Below, piece by piece: positions 25,676-33,975 of a stretch of 36,399 nt of DNA. The stretch covers positions 1 to 36,399 of the forward strand of contig NZ_SMAJ01000025.1 of NCBI RefSeq assembly GCF_004346225.1, in the 5' to 3' direction. The stretch comes from Paralcaligenes ureilyticus (GTDB lineage Bacteria; Pseudomonadota; Gammaproteobacteria; Burkholderiales; Burkholderiaceae_B). The notes below the pieces were generated by a model, which saw only the letters and a list, made by a program, of their open reading frames with translations, had not been told where the DNA came from and searched no databases. A program made the translations under genes and the position numbers. Position 1 is the stretch's first letter. Every line of letters begins with the position of its first letter.

Positions 25676-27172
25676 ATGGCGTGGATAAAGTTCCCTGCCT
25701 TGGGCGGAATCCGTTTCTGGTTGCTGGCGCTTTTAATGCCGGGCGCGGTGACGCTGCTGTTAGTCGATAGCTGGAACGATTATCGGTCGTTGACCGACAT
25801 CACCGAGCAAGTCTACGACAGCGCGTTGCTCGAGCCAGCCAAGGTGCTCGAGGCCAGCGTTGAATTCAACTCCGATGGGTCTTTGCGCATTGAGCCGCCG
25901 TTTTACGCGCAGGCCATGCTGGAGTCTCGCGCCGGAAGCCGAAAATATTTTCGGGTCGAGGAGGTGACGCCCAGCCTGCCCAGCCTTGCGGGGATCGATG
26001 CCCGGCAATTCGAGGGCAAAACCTTGCTGGGCATGGCCGGCCTGCCGCGCCCGGCCAATTTGGCCCTGCGTGAGGGTTTGCCTGTTTTTTACGATGCGGT
26101 GTATCGGGGAGATACGGTACGCATGCTGGCCTTGTGGCGTGATCTGCATTACCGGGGCGGACACAGGCAGATCATGGTGCTGGTGGGTGAAAGCATGGGG
26201 GTGCGCCTGCGCACCGAGCACGAGGCCGGAATTGCCGCGCTGTTTCGCGATGGTCGGATGTTGCTGATGATGGTCTTGCTGGTGTGGTTTAGCGTGGTGT
26301 GGGCCTTGCGGCCGCTCAAGCGCTTGCGCCACGAGGTGAGGGCTCGCGAGGTCGATAACCTGTTGCCGCTGGATACCGAGCATGTGCCTCGCGAGGTAGT
26401 GCCGCTCGTTAATGCAGTGAATCATCACATTGATTTATATCGCAGCGTGCTCGATAAACAGGCGCAGTTCCTGGCTGATGCGTCGCACCAGTTGCGCACG
26501 CCGCTGGCCATTATGCTCACGCAGGCCCAGTATGCCCAGCGCGAACCCGATGGCGCGAGGATGCGCGAGTCGCTGGCGGCGATTGTCGCGCAACTGGGCC
26601 GCACGACGCGGCTGACCGAACAGCTGCTGGCCTTGGCCCACGCGAGCCAGCGAGGCGAGAAGCGGCTGGAAAAAATTGATCTGAATGCTCTGGCTACAGA
26701 CGTGGTCTTGCAGTATCTGCCTTTGGCGCGCGAACAGGGTCAGGATTTGGGTTGGGCTGCGCCATCCGGGGGGCTTGACGGAAATTCGCCCTCCGAGTGT
26801 TTCGCACTGGGTAACGAAGCCGAGATCCGCGAGTCTGTGTCTAATCTGGTTCACAATGCCATCAATCATGCAGGGCCCGGCAGCGCTATTACAGTGGCGG
26901 CTGGAACGGACGAGCAATGGGCATGGCTTTCGGTGTCGGACAATGGCCACGGGCTCGATCCCATGCTGCGCGACAGCGTTTTTGTGCGTTTTGACCGCGG
27001 CGGCCCGCAACGCCAGGGCCTCAGGGGTTCGGGCTCCGGTTTGGGGTTGGCTATCTCGCTGGCCTATGCCCAGCGCAATGGCGGCACGGTGACGCTTGAA
27101 GATGGCGAACCCAATGCGCAGCACGGCGTAGGCCTGCGCGCCGTGCTGCGAGTTCCGCTATTCAAGGCCTGA
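25676..27172 (+). CDS. sensor histidine kinase, TctE/2CSK_N type
   Basis: A 498-residue inner-membrane kinase. Membrane helix 1 is about residues 13-30 and helix 2 about 195-213. The periplasmic part between them (YRSLTDITEQVYDSALLEPA onward) resembles the 2CSK_N sensor domain of TctE-like kinases. His271 in ADASHQLRTPLA is the phosphorylated residue. The ATPase part has N (NLVHNAINHA), G1 (SDNGHGLD) and G2 (GSGSGLGLAIS) boxes. It forms a pair with the preceding regulator. The stimulus may be a tricarboxylate or a related acid, judged from the kinase class and the tctBA genes 1.3 kb away. Confidence 0.87.
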   Translation: MAWIKFPALGGIRFWLLALLMPGAVTLLLVDSWNDYRSLTDITEQVYDSALLEPAKVLEASVEFNSDGSLRIEPPFYAQAMLESRAGSRKYFRVEEVTPSLPSLAGIDARQFEGKTLLGMAGLPRPANLALREGLPVFYDAVYRGDTVRMLALWRDLHYRGGHRQIMVLVGESMGVRLRTEHEAGIAALFRDGRMLLMMVLLVWFSVVWALRPLKRLRHEVRAREVDNLLPLDTEHVPREVVPLVNAVNHHIDLYRSVLDKQAQFLADASHQLRTPLAIMLTQAQYAQREPDGARMRESLAAIVAQLGRTTRLTEQLLALAHASQRGEKRLEKIDLNALATDVVLQYLPLAREQGQDLGWAAPSGGLDGNSPSECFALGNEAEIRESVSNLVHNAINHAGPGSAITVAAGTDEQWAWLSVSDNGHGLDPMLRDSVFVRFDRGGPQRQGLRGSGSGLGLAISLAYAQRNGGTVTLEDGEPNAQHGVGLRAVLRVPLFKA

Positions 27173-27179
27173 ACCGCGC

Positions 27180-27234
27180 CAGCCCTTGTGGCTGCCCAAA
27201 TCGTTGATATGTAGCGGCACCCCTTGTGGGTGCC
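27180..27234. repeat. two intergenic hairpin repeats
   Basis: A shortened variant (CAGCC, loop CTTGT, GGCTG; 27180-27194) and a full canonical copy (27216-27234, preceded by TGTAGC and followed by ATC). They fill the gap between the convergent ends of the sensor kinase and the hydroxyacid dehydrogenase genes. Confidence 0.85.
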
Positions 27235-27267
27235 ATCAATAAAAGCACGCGGCCGATTTAAATGGAA

Positions 27268-28176
27268 TCAGTCGTTGCGTAGACGCTTAATCAGGCTGGA
27301 GGTATCCCAGCGGTTTCCTCCCATTTGCTGCACGTCGGCGTAAAACTGATCGACCAGGGCCGTGACGGGTACGCGTGCGCCATTGTGTTTGGCCTCGCTG
27401 AGGACCAGGCCCAGGTCTTTGCGCATCCAGTCGACAGCAAAGCCGTAATCGAATTTGCCGTCCACCATGGTGGCGCCCCGATTTTCCATTTGCCAACTTT
27501 GAGCGGCGCCTTTGCTGACCACCTTCAATACCTTGTGCATGTCCAGCTTTGCGGCCTGACCAAAGGCGATGGCTTCGGACAGGCCCTGTACCAGGCCGGC
27601 AATGCATATCTGATTGACCATTTTGCAAAGCTGTCCGGAACCCGACTCGCCCAGCAAAGTCACCGCCTGCCCGTAGGCATAGGCGATAGGCTCTATGGTG
27701 TTGAAAATGGCCGAGTCGCCGCCGCACATGACGGTAAGCACGCCATTGACGGCACCGGCCTGCCCGCCCGACACGGGGGCGTCGATAAAGCCTATGCCGT
27801 GCTTTTGCGCGATTTGGTATAGCTCCCGCGCGACCTCGGCCGAGGCCGTTGTGTGGTCGACGAAAATGGCGCCTTTCTTCATGCCGGCAAAAGCGCCGTG
27901 CTCTCCCAGAACCACGCTGCGCAGATCATCGTCATTGCCCACGCAACAAAATACGATGTCGGCGCCGTGTGCCGCTTCCTTGGGCGTCTTGGCCCCGCGG
28001 CCGCCAAATTCCTTGACCCAGGCGTCGGCTTTGCTGGTGCTGCGGTTATAGACTGTGACCTGATGGCCCGCGCGGCTAAGATGCCCAGCCATGGGGAAAC
28101 CCATGACGCCCAGCCCAAGAAAGGCAACTTTCAGGGCCGCCGCCGGTTTGTAGGATTTAACGTTGATCGAGGGCAT
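27268..28176 (-). CDS. beta-hydroxyacid dehydrogenase (HIBADH / tartronate semialdehyde reductase family)
   Basis: About 302 residues from the ATG at 28176, which has GGAGAA eight bases upstream; a frame open to 28254 runs through a direct repeat and is not family-like. The N-terminal GLGVMGFPMAGHL binds NAD(P). DAPVSGGQAGA is the substrate-binding signature, and the catalytic Lys is in GQLCKMVNQ. Candidates are 3-hydroxyisobutyrate dehydrogenase, 2-hydroxy-3-oxopropionate reductase and related enzymes; the sequence does not separate them. It lies on the same strand as tctBA, about 350 bases downstream across a hairpin-rich gap, so it may respond to the same signals. Confidence 0.85.
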   Translation of the reverse strand: MPSINVKSYKPAAALKVAFLGLGVMGFPMAGHLSRAGHQVTVYNRSTSKADAWVKEFGGRGAKTPKEAAHGADIVFCCVGNDDDLRSVVLGEHGAFAGMKKGAIFVDHTTASAEVARELYQIAQKHGIGFIDAPVSGGQAGAVNGVLTVMCGGDSAIFNTIEPIAYAYGQAVTLLGESGSGQLCKMVNQICIAGLVQGLSEAIAFGQAAKLDMHKVLKVVSKGAAQSWQMENRGATMVDGKFDYGFAVDWMRKDLGLVLSEAKHNGARVPVTALVDQFYADVQQMGGNRWDTSSLIKRLRND

Positions 28177-28192
28177 TGCATTTTCTCCGTGA

Positions 28193-28260
28193 GCAGGTGA
28201 ACAAGGCATAAGATACGCCAGTGAATAAGGCAGGTAAGCAGATGAGCAAGGCATAAGATT
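28193..28260. repeat. 23-base direct repeat upstream of the hydroxyacid dehydrogenase
   Basis: Two copies (28193-28215 and 28238-28260) agree at 20 of 23 positions and share the core CAAGGCATAAGAT; a shorter related piece (GTGAATAAGGCAGGT) lies between them. They sit 17 bases upstream of the dehydrogenase start, so they are in its leader or promoter. They could be paired regulator sites or a simple local duplication. Confidence 0.7.
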
Positions 28261-28335
28261 ACCTCAATCGGCCTTTGCCTCGTGCGTGTACCGTCCCGTT
28301 GGCCGGGACTTTTGCCTGATCGCCGCTTTTGTAGG

Positions 28336-28503
28336 GGCAGCCCTTGTGGCTGCCATTTTTCCCAAAATGTAGCTATGTTTTGATTGTTGAAATTGTGCCA
28401 CCCACAAGGGGTGGCGCTACATGAATGGCAGGTAGGTTTTTGTAGCGGCACTGCGCTTTTGTAGCGGCACCGCGCTTTTGTAGCGGCACCCCTTGTGGGT
28501 GCC
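28336..28503. repeat. hairpin repeat cluster with tandem half-units
   Basis: Copies: 28336-28354 (GGCAGCC/GGCTGCC stem variant); 28397-28415 (minus-oriented, stem GCCACCC/GGGTGGC, a second variant whose two sides match); and 28485-28503 (canonical). Before the last copy lie two tandem 19-base half-units of the form TTTTGTAGCGGCAC(T/C)GCGC (about 28438-28475). The cluster occupies the gap between tctA and the hydroxyacid dehydrogenase gene. Confidence 0.85.
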
Positions 28504-28525
28504 ATCTGGACAGGAACCTCGCTCG

Positions 28526-30031
28526 CTATACTTCTTCCACAAAGGTTTCGTCGCGCTTCTTGCGGATCGAGGGCAGGGCCACAATAATCACCAGCAGGGT
28601 CGCCGCGACCAACAGCGACATGGATAGCGGCCGAGTGACAAACGTGGTGAAGTCGCCGCGGGCCAGCAGCAGGGCGCGGCGGAAGTTCTCTTCCATCATG
28701 GGCCCCAGCACCAGGCCCAGCAGCAGCGGTGCGCCTTCGCATTTAAGCTTCGACCAAATATAGCCGATCAGGCCAAATGCGGCGGTCATCCAGATATCGA
28801 AGACGTTGTAGTTCAGTGAATAGACGCCCACCGTGCAAAACACCAGAATGGCCGGAAAGAGTATCCGGTAGGGCACTTGCAGCAGTTTTACCCAGATGCC
28901 GATCAAGGGCAGGTTGAGTACGACCAGCATCAGGTTGCCGACCCACATGGAGGCAATCAGGCCCCAGAACAGGTCGGGGTGGCTGGTCATGACCTGCGGG
29001 CCTGGCTGGATATTGTGGATGGTCATGGCTCCGAGCATAAGCGCGGTGACCGCGTTGCCCGGAATCCCCAGCGTGAGCAAAGGAATGAATGAAGTTTGCG
29101 CGGCCGCATTGTTGGCCGATTCCGGGCCTGCCAGGCCTGCCGGGTGCCCCTTGCCGAAACGCTCGGGATTTTTGGATATTTTTTTCTCCAGCGTGTATGA
29201 GGCAAAGGACGAGAGTACAGCGCCGCCGCCCGGGAGTATCCCCAGCGCAGACCCCAGGAGGGTGCCGCGTACGCAGGCCGGCGCCGATTCCTTGAATTCC
29301 TGTTTGTTGGGATAAAGCGACCCGATTTTCCCGGTGATATCGACGCGCTGGTCCTTGAGCTCGAGGTTGGTCATGATCTCGGCAAAGCCGAACACCCCCA
29401 TCGCGACTACGGCGAAGTCGATTCCGTCCTGCAATTCGGGAATACCGAAATCGAAACGCGCTACGCCCGAATTGACATCGGTGCCGATCATCCCCAGCAG
29501 CAGGCCAAGCAGAATCATGCAGATGGCCTTGGGGAGCGACCCGGAGGCCAGCACGACGGCGCCGATCAGACCCAGTACCATGAGTGAAAAATATTCGGCC
29601 GGCCCGAATTTGAAAGCCACTTCAGCCAGCGGCGGCGCAAACCCGGCCAGTAAAACCGTGGCAAAGCAGCCGGCAAAAAACGAGCCTATGGCCGCAATGG
29701 CCAGCGCCGCGCCCGCCCGGCCGTTACGCGCCATCTGGTGGCCGTCGAGCACGGTGACGACCGCCGAGGTCTCGCCCGGTAGGGCAACCAGAATGGCGGT
29801 CGTAGACCCGCCGTATTGGGCGCCATAGTAAATGCCGGCAAGCATGATCAGGCCCGCGACGGGCGGCAGCACGTAGGTAATCGGCAAGAGCATGGCGATG
29901 GTGGGTACGGGGCCTATGCCCGGCAGCACGCCAATCAGTGTACCCAGCAGGCAGCCGAGCAGGCAGTAGGCAATGTTCTCGGGCGTTAACGCCACCGAGA
30001 AGCCCAACATAAGATGATCAAGTAATTCCAT
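28526..30031 (-). CDS. tctA: tripartite tricarboxylate transporter large subunit TctA
   Basis: A 501-residue inner-membrane protein with about eleven or twelve helices. The N-terminal LGTLIGVLPGIGPVPTIAML is the TctA signature, and a second related half carries GSALGILPGGGAVLSSF and AAQTSFIPLLTLGIPGNAVT. With TctB and a periplasmic TctC it imports citrate or other carboxylates using an ion gradient. It starts 12 bases after the tctB stop, with AAGGAG before the ATG. No tctC gene is in the window, so the binding protein must come from elsewhere. Confidence 0.93.
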   Translation of the reverse strand: MELLDHLMLGFSVALTPENIAYCLLGCLLGTLIGVLPGIGPVPTIAMLLPITYVLPPVAGLIMLAGIYYGAQYGGSTTAILVALPGETSAVVTVLDGHQMARNGRAGAALAIAAIGSFFAGCFATVLLAGFAPPLAEVAFKFGPAEYFSLMVLGLIGAVVLASGSLPKAICMILLGLLLGMIGTDVNSGVARFDFGIPELQDGIDFAVVAMGVFGFAEIMTNLELKDQRVDITGKIGSLYPNKQEFKESAPACVRGTLLGSALGILPGGGAVLSSFASYTLEKKISKNPERFGKGHPAGLAGPESANNAAAQTSFIPLLTLGIPGNAVTALMLGAMTIHNIQPGPQVMTSHPDLFWGLIASMWVGNLMLVVLNLPLIGIWVKLLQVPYRILFPAILVFCTVGVYSLNYNVFDIWMTAAFGLIGYIWSKLKCEGAPLLLGLVLGPMMEENFRRALLLARGDFTTFVTRPLSMSLLVAATLLVIIVALPSIRKKRDETFVEEV

Positions 30032-30043
30032 AGGGTTTCTCCT

Positions 30044-30505
30044 TTAGCTGCCTAAAAAGCTGGGCCATAAAGGGAAAATCAACCCTAAACCCTTGATGAA
30101 TGCAAGCCATACGAACAAAACCAGGAACAGGCCGTTGGCCACCGCTACTTTCCAGCTGAATTGATGGCTGGCAAAACTGCTTAGAAAGACCAGCAGGAAA
30201 ACCGAGGCGTATACGCCCAGGTAATTAAGCACGATGCCGCACAACGCGACCGAGCCGATGACGACAAAGGTGATTCTCCAGTCGAACTTTTCAACCTCGA
30301 CCTCTTGGGCTTTGGATGCCAGCGCCCCTATCGCCACAACCGCACCCAGGATGGCCAGACAGACTCCCAGCCAGAATGGGAAGTAGCCTGGGCCCATGCG
30401 GGCGGCCGTGCCCATGGAATATTTGCTTGAGCCCAGCGCAAACGCTGCGCCTATGGTCACAAACATAATTCCGGACCAAAAGTCCTGTTTATGTTTAAGC
30501 TGCAT
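30044..30505 (-). CDS. tctB: tripartite tricarboxylate transporter small subunit TctB
   Basis: A 153-residue membrane protein with four hydrophobic segments. The N-terminal KQDFWSGIMFVTIGAAFALG and the GPGYFPFWLGVCLAILGAVV stretch are the hallmarks of TctB. It is the first gene of the tctBA unit; in Salmonella the order is tctC-tctB-tctA, and here tctC is absent. The 379 bases upstream are shared with the divergent zapB-like gene. Confidence 0.9.
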   Translation of the reverse strand: MQLKHKQDFWSGIMFVTIGAAFALGSSKYSMGTAARMGPGYFPFWLGVCLAILGAVVAIGALASKAQEVEVEKFDWRITFVVIGSVALCGIVLNYLGVYASVFLLVFLSSFASHQFSWKVAVANGLFLVLFVWLAFIKGLGLIFPLWPSFLGS

Positions 30506-30884
30506 ATTGGTGTGGCCTCCGGGGCGGCAGAATGTCTTTCAGTCGATCCGCTTTTTAAGCTGTGTGTCGGCTAATTGAAAGATTTCTTTAAAATAGTTGA
30601 ACAGTGCGAAATGGTAATAGACCAAGCCGCTCATGCAAACCCCAATTTTCCCTTTGTTGTTCGGGGTTTACCCTTGATTTTGAAAATTTATGGGGTGGAC
30701 GTCAGGCTCGGCGGCGTGAAGGCGTGAAATTGAAAGAATAATGAAAGGTGATGGAAAGAGCGATGAAAGGAAGCGAGGCGATGCCGACGCCTGGCGGCTC
30801 TCGGCGGGTTCGTAAACTATTGTCCTGTTCAGATACGTATTTACCCCTATCCATCCAGGGGCAGGATGGTTTACGATTACGCCC
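30506..30884. other. 379-base divergent intergenic region between tctB and the zapB-like gene
   Basis: No convincing gene is seen. The left half is comparatively AT-rich and should hold the tctB promoter. At about 30727-30773 a purine-rich stretch repeats GATGAAAGG-like units (ATGAAAGG, GATGGAAAG, GATGAAAGG). On the right, CGTAAAC (30811-30817) and GTTTACG (30869-30875) are inverted, and CCATCC (30851-30856) / GGATGG (30864-30869) form a 6-bp hairpin with a 7-base loop just before the zapB-like start. Confidence 0.6.
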
Positions 30885-31295
30885 ATGTTGCAAGATCTAG
30901 ATTCTCTCGCTGCCCGAATCGGGCAATTGGTTCAGGCCACTCGTCTGCTGCAGGCTGATCGCGACACCTTGCGTGCGCGTCTCAAAAGTATCGAGCAGGA
31001 ACGCAATGCCTTGCGCGATCAGCTTGCCAGGCGCGAAGCCGATCATCAATCCATTGCCGATCGGCTTGATCAGCACCAGGCCGAGGTCGAGTCTGTGCGG
31101 GCCCAGGCCGATGCGGCGCAGGCCGAGCTGCGGGTCGAGGCGTCGCGCTATCAAGTCGAATACGAGACGATGCGGCGCGACCTACAGGCCAGCCAGGCTG
31201 ATTCGCAGCGTTTACGCGCGGCGGCCGGCACAGCCAAAGAACGTATCGACGCGGTTCTCATGCGTCTGCCCGGCGCTGCTCAGGAGCAAAGTTAA
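30885..31295 (+). CDS. ZapB-like coiled-coil protein (TIGR02449 type)
   Basis: A 136-residue protein that is almost entirely predicted coiled coil, rich in Leu, Arg, Gln, Ala and Glu, with no signal peptide or membrane helix. The opening LDSLAARIGQLVQATRLLQA is like that of small proteins encoded before zapA in proteobacteria and related to the cell-division factor ZapB. The stop and the zapA start overlap (TAATG), which supports a joint role at the Z ring. No clear ribosome binding site precedes the ATG; a small hairpin lies there instead. Function is inferred from shape and position. Confidence 0.75.
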   Translation: MLQDLDSLAARIGQLVQATRLLQADRDTLRARLKSIEQERNALRDQLARREADHQSIADRLDQHQAEVESVRAQADAAQAELRVEASRYQVEYETMRRDLQASQADSQRLRAAAGTAKERIDAVLMRLPGAAQEQS

Positions 31296-31606
31296 TGGAA
31301 CGCGTAGACGTATCGATATTGGGGCGCGATTATTCGTTGGCGTGCTCGGTTGCTGAAAAAGAGTCGTTGCTCGCCGCGGTAAAATATGTGGATCAGCTGA
31401 TGCTGCGTGTCAAAGGTTCGGGTAAAGTCACCGGCAACGAACGCATTGCCGTGATGGCCGCGATCCAGATCGCTGCAGAATTATTATCTACAAAGGCGCC
31501 CGATGGCCCTTTCAGCAATGTTGCATTGGGCGATTTCAAGCGTAGAATTGAAGACATGAACACCTTGCTTGACCAGGCGCTGGTAGGCGCCGGTTCAGGC
31601 AAATAA
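31295..31606 (+). CDS. zapA: cell division protein ZapA
   Basis: A 103-residue cytoplasmic protein. The N-terminal VDVSILGRDYSLACSVAEKESLL region and the following helix AVKYVDQLMLRV match ZapA, which bundles FtsZ filaments. The C-terminal half is a coiled coil for dimerisation. It overlaps the zapB-like gene by one base and is followed at once by the 6S RNA gene, the standard order in many beta- and gammaproteobacteria. Confidence 0.93.
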   Translation: MERVDVSILGRDYSLACSVAEKESLLAAVKYVDQLMLRVKGSGKVTGNERIAVMAAIQIAAELLSTKAPDGPFSNVALGDFKRRIEDMNTLLDQALVGAGSGK

Positions 31607-31611
31607 TATAA

Positions 31612-31832
31612 GAGTCCGAGCCCCTGTCTGAAGGCAAGAGGCTCAACAGTTAGTCCCTGCAGTGCTCGTGACATGGCCATACATTCCTTGAACCAATGCT
31701 ATTGGCATACCGGTTGCTGGATTGGCAAGTAGGCGTGATCTCCTCTTTTGGCGAACCCGAAGCTTGGCTGAAAGCGACCACCTTGAACCTAAGGTTCCAG
31801 GATGCCGGCCTAGACGGCACAGGCGGGGCAAT
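31612..31832 (+). ncRNA. ssrS: 6S RNA (SsrS)
   Basis: The position right after zapA is the conserved place for 6S RNA. The 3' half contains CCTTGAACC-TAA-GGTTCCAGG, a one-mismatch hairpin corresponding to the CCTTGAACC-AA-GGGTTCAAGG hairpin of the E. coli RNA. The outer ends can pair (GCCCC-TGT near 31620 with ACA-GGC-GGGGC near 31820), giving the long rod with a central bubble by which 6S RNA imitates an open promoter and binds sigma-70 RNA polymerase. The exact ends are estimates. Confidence 0.8.
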
Positions 31833-31835
31833 TTT

Positions 31836-31870
31836 GAAAAGCTCGTCCATTGCGGCGGGCTTTTCTTTTA
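31836..31870 (+). terminator. rho-independent terminator after 6S RNA
   Basis: AAAAGCTCG (31837-31845) pairs with CGGGCTTTT (31856-31864) with one G-T pair, and CTTTTAT follows. It ends the 6S RNA transcript, only 13 bases before the SIMPL gene start; that gene would then need read-through or its own promoter. Confidence 0.7.
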
Positions 31871-31882
31871 TGGAGGTCAAAT

Positions 31883-32620
31883 ATGTATCTGTCTGAACAA
31901 AAACGTAAATGGCTGTCGGTGGCCGTGCTTGCGGCGGCAGCGAATTTTCTGGCTCTGCCCGCACAGGCGCAGAATGCGGCGACGCAGCCTGCACAAAGCT
32001 GGCCGCAGGCATCGCTTGGCGCCGAGGTATCGGCGCAGGTGCTCCAGGATACGGTCAAGATCACGCTGGCGTCCGAACTTGACGGGGCGTCTCAAACCAA
32101 GGTGGCCGATCAGCTTAGCAAAACACTGGAAGGCGTCATGCACGATGTAAAGGGCGACGCCAAGGTCAAGGCGAGCAGCGGTAATTTCCGCGTGTGGCCC
32201 GTGAATAACGAACATGGCAAGATCAGTAGCTGGCATGGCCGTGGCGAAATATTTTTGGAGTCGACCGATTTGGCGGCTGCCTCGGCCCTGGCGGCCAAAG
32301 TCAGCGACCGCATGCCCATCGCCAACCTGGCTTTTTCGGTATCGCCCAAGGCTCGGGCCAAACAGGAACAGCTTATGCTCACGCAGGCTGCCCAGGCATT
32401 TCGCGAACGCGCCAAAGCACTGACCGAGGCTTTGGGTTTTGCTTCATACACGATCCGCAATATTGAACTGGACGGGGTGGCTGCGCATTATCAACCGGTG
32501 CCGCACATGATGGCGATGGCTGCGCCCAAGGCGGGCACAGCCACTCCGCTCGAGGCTGGTACCGAGACCGTTACCGTGTCGATGCGTGGCTCGATTTTTT
32601 TGCGCTCAGCACAAAAATAA
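31883..32620 (+). CDS. SIMPL-domain (DUF541) periplasmic protein
   Basis: A 245-residue secreted protein from the ATG at 31883, which has GGAGGT five bases upstream. The signal peptide ends near LPAQAQNAA. The remainder fits the SIMPL/DUF541 family (BP26/OMP28 type): about 150 residues starting at [19 protein letters not shown], with a long helix ([20 protein letters not shown]) and the end [13 protein letters not shown]. Members are periplasmic or outer-membrane-associated and have been linked to oxidative stress; the activity is unknown. The last 50 bases overlap the end of lgt on the other strand. Confidence 0.85.
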   Translation: MYLSEQKRKWLSVAVLAAAANFLALPAQAQNAATQPAQSWPQASLGAEVSAQVLQDTVKITLASELDGASQTKVADQLSKTLEGVMHDVKGDAKVKASSGNFRVWPVNNEHGKISSWHGRGEIFLESTDLAAASALAAKVSDRMPIANLAFSVSPKARAKQEQLMLTQAAQAFRERAKALTEALGFASYTIRNIELDGVAAHYQPVPHMMAMAAPKAGTATPLEAGTETVTVSMRGSIFLRSAQK

Positions 32621-33368
32621 TTGCGCCGATAAGAATCATGGGCAGCGATAGCAGCTGGCCCATCGACAAGCCACCCAGCAACAGTCCCAGAAAATAATCG
32701 GGTGCCCGGGTAAATTCAACCAGGAATCGGAAGGTGCCGTAGCCCATGAGGAAAACGGCGCTGGTCTGGCCCACAGGGCGCGGCTTGCTGGAAAACCACC
32801 ATACCAGTGCAAATAGCGCAAAGCCTTCCAGCCCCATTTCGTACAGTTGCGAAGGGTGGCGTGGAATGCCGTCGTGAGTCTGCGGGAAAACCATGCCCCA
32901 GGGCATCGTAGTGGGGCGGCCCCACAGTTCGCCATTAATGAAATTTCCCAAGCGGCCGGCCGCCAGCCCCAGAGGGATGAGTGGCGCTACAAAGTCGCCG
33001 ATTTCCAGCAGGGATTTCTTTTTTTTGCGTGCAATGAGCAGCAACACCAGTATGACGCCCAGCAGTCCGCCATGAAACGACATGCCGCCCTGCCATAAAT
33101 AGAAAATTTCCAGAGGGCGGGCAAAGTATACGGACGGCTGGTAGAACAGCACGTATCCCAGGCGCCCGCCCACCACGACGCCCAACACGCTATAGAAGAT
33201 GATGTCTTCCAGATCGTTTACGGTCAGGTCGGATTTGCCGTGGTTGATGCGCCAGCGTCCAAGCACCCAGACCAGGGCAAAGCCGCATAGGTACATTAAC
33301 CCGTACCAGTGTATGGCGAGAGGACCGACTTGCAAGGCGATAGGATCGAAATGTGGGTAGTGCAGCAT
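32571..33368 (-). CDS. lgt: prolipoprotein diacylglyceryl transferase
   Basis: A 265-residue inner-membrane enzyme that adds diacylglycerol to the lipobox Cys of prolipoproteins such as Pal, encoded earlier in this window. The Lgt signature [16 protein letters not shown] (about residues 140-155) is intact, along with [11 protein letters not shown] (essential His) and the late HPSQLYE. Seven membrane helices are expected. The start at 33368 ([12 protein letters not shown]) matches the family; the longer frame to 33428 does not. The 3' end overlaps the convergent SIMPL gene by 50 bases. Confidence 0.95.
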   Translation of the reverse strand: MLHYPHFDPIALQVGPLAIHWYGLMYLCGFALVWVLGRWRINHGKSDLTVNDLEDIIFYSVLGVVVGGRLGYVLFYQPSVYFARPLEIFYLWQGGMSFHGGLLGVILVLLLIARKKKKSLLEIGDFVAPLIPLGLAAGRLGNFINGELWGRPTTMPWGMVFPQTHDGIPRHPSQLYEMGLEGFALFALVWWFSSKPRPVGQTSAVFLMGYGTFRFLVEFTRAPDYFLGLLLGGLSMGQLLSLPMILIGAIIFVLSAKKSSHASTR

Positions 33369-33554
33369 GGGGGAGTTCTTGAAATTAAATATCGTCGATA
33401 ATACAACGATATGCTTCAAGACCCTCACGGGCGGAGCTCTGACCAGAGTCTTTCTGGAAGGTGCGACGTGCTTGTTGTAGGTTTGGAAAGCGACGCCCCT
33501 GCTATGGGTTCAAAAACACAGTGCTTGCCACGAATTGAAAAACGAAGCGCCGTC

Positions 33555-33959
33555 ATGGGTTTAAAAATTTTCGCGATAACGCTGGGTGCGGCCGGTGCGT
33601 TTTCGTGCGCGCTAGCGGGTGCGCAGCCAGGGGGCCACGATTTGCGTGGCGCAAATGCGCCAGCGGGCGCGTCAGTGGGTACGCAATCGACAGGCACGGA
33701 TTTGATTCGCGCCAATAACTGTCTGGCATGCCATCAGGTTAGTCAAAAGCGGGTCGGCCCGGCATTTACCTTGATCGCAAAGCGTTTTGCCGGCCAGCCC
33801 GGCGCAGCCGAGTACCTGGCTGGCGCGATACGCCAGGGCGGCAAGGGACGTTGGGGGCCTGTGCCCATGCCCGCTCAACCGCAAGTCAGCCCCGAGCAGG
33901 CCAGTGCAATTGCGGCGTGGATATTGACTCTGGCGGCACCTGGCCCCGACCCGTCCTGA
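33555..33959 (+). CDS. class I cytochrome c, c551/c552-like
   Basis: A 134-residue periplasmic protein from the ATG at 33555. The signal peptide spans about residues 1-23 (cleavage near LAGAQ). The haem is attached at Cys56 and Cys59 with His60 as ligand (NNCLACHQ), and Met105 in PVPMPAQ is the likely second ligand. The end EQASAIAAWILTL is typical of small c551/c552 electron carriers. The start is uncertain, as the ribosome binding site is weak and an in-frame ATG exists at 33504. It is the only respiratory protein in this part of the window and converges on hpd with a 16-base gap. Confidence 0.85.
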   Translation: MGLKIFAITLGAAGAFSCALAGAQPGGHDLRGANAPAGASVGTQSTGTDLIRANNCLACHQVSQKRVGPAFTLIAKRFAGQPGAAEYLAGAIRQGGKGRWGPVPMPAQPQVSPEQASAIAAWILTLAAPGPDPS

Positions 33960-33975
33960 AAGATGCCCGCCTGCC

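Noticed and set aside
24995-27172. QseBC or PmrAB identity for the two-component system
   Set aside because: The periplasmic domain and the DASHQLRTP context fit TctE-like kinases better, and tctBA is close by; the label remains tentative.
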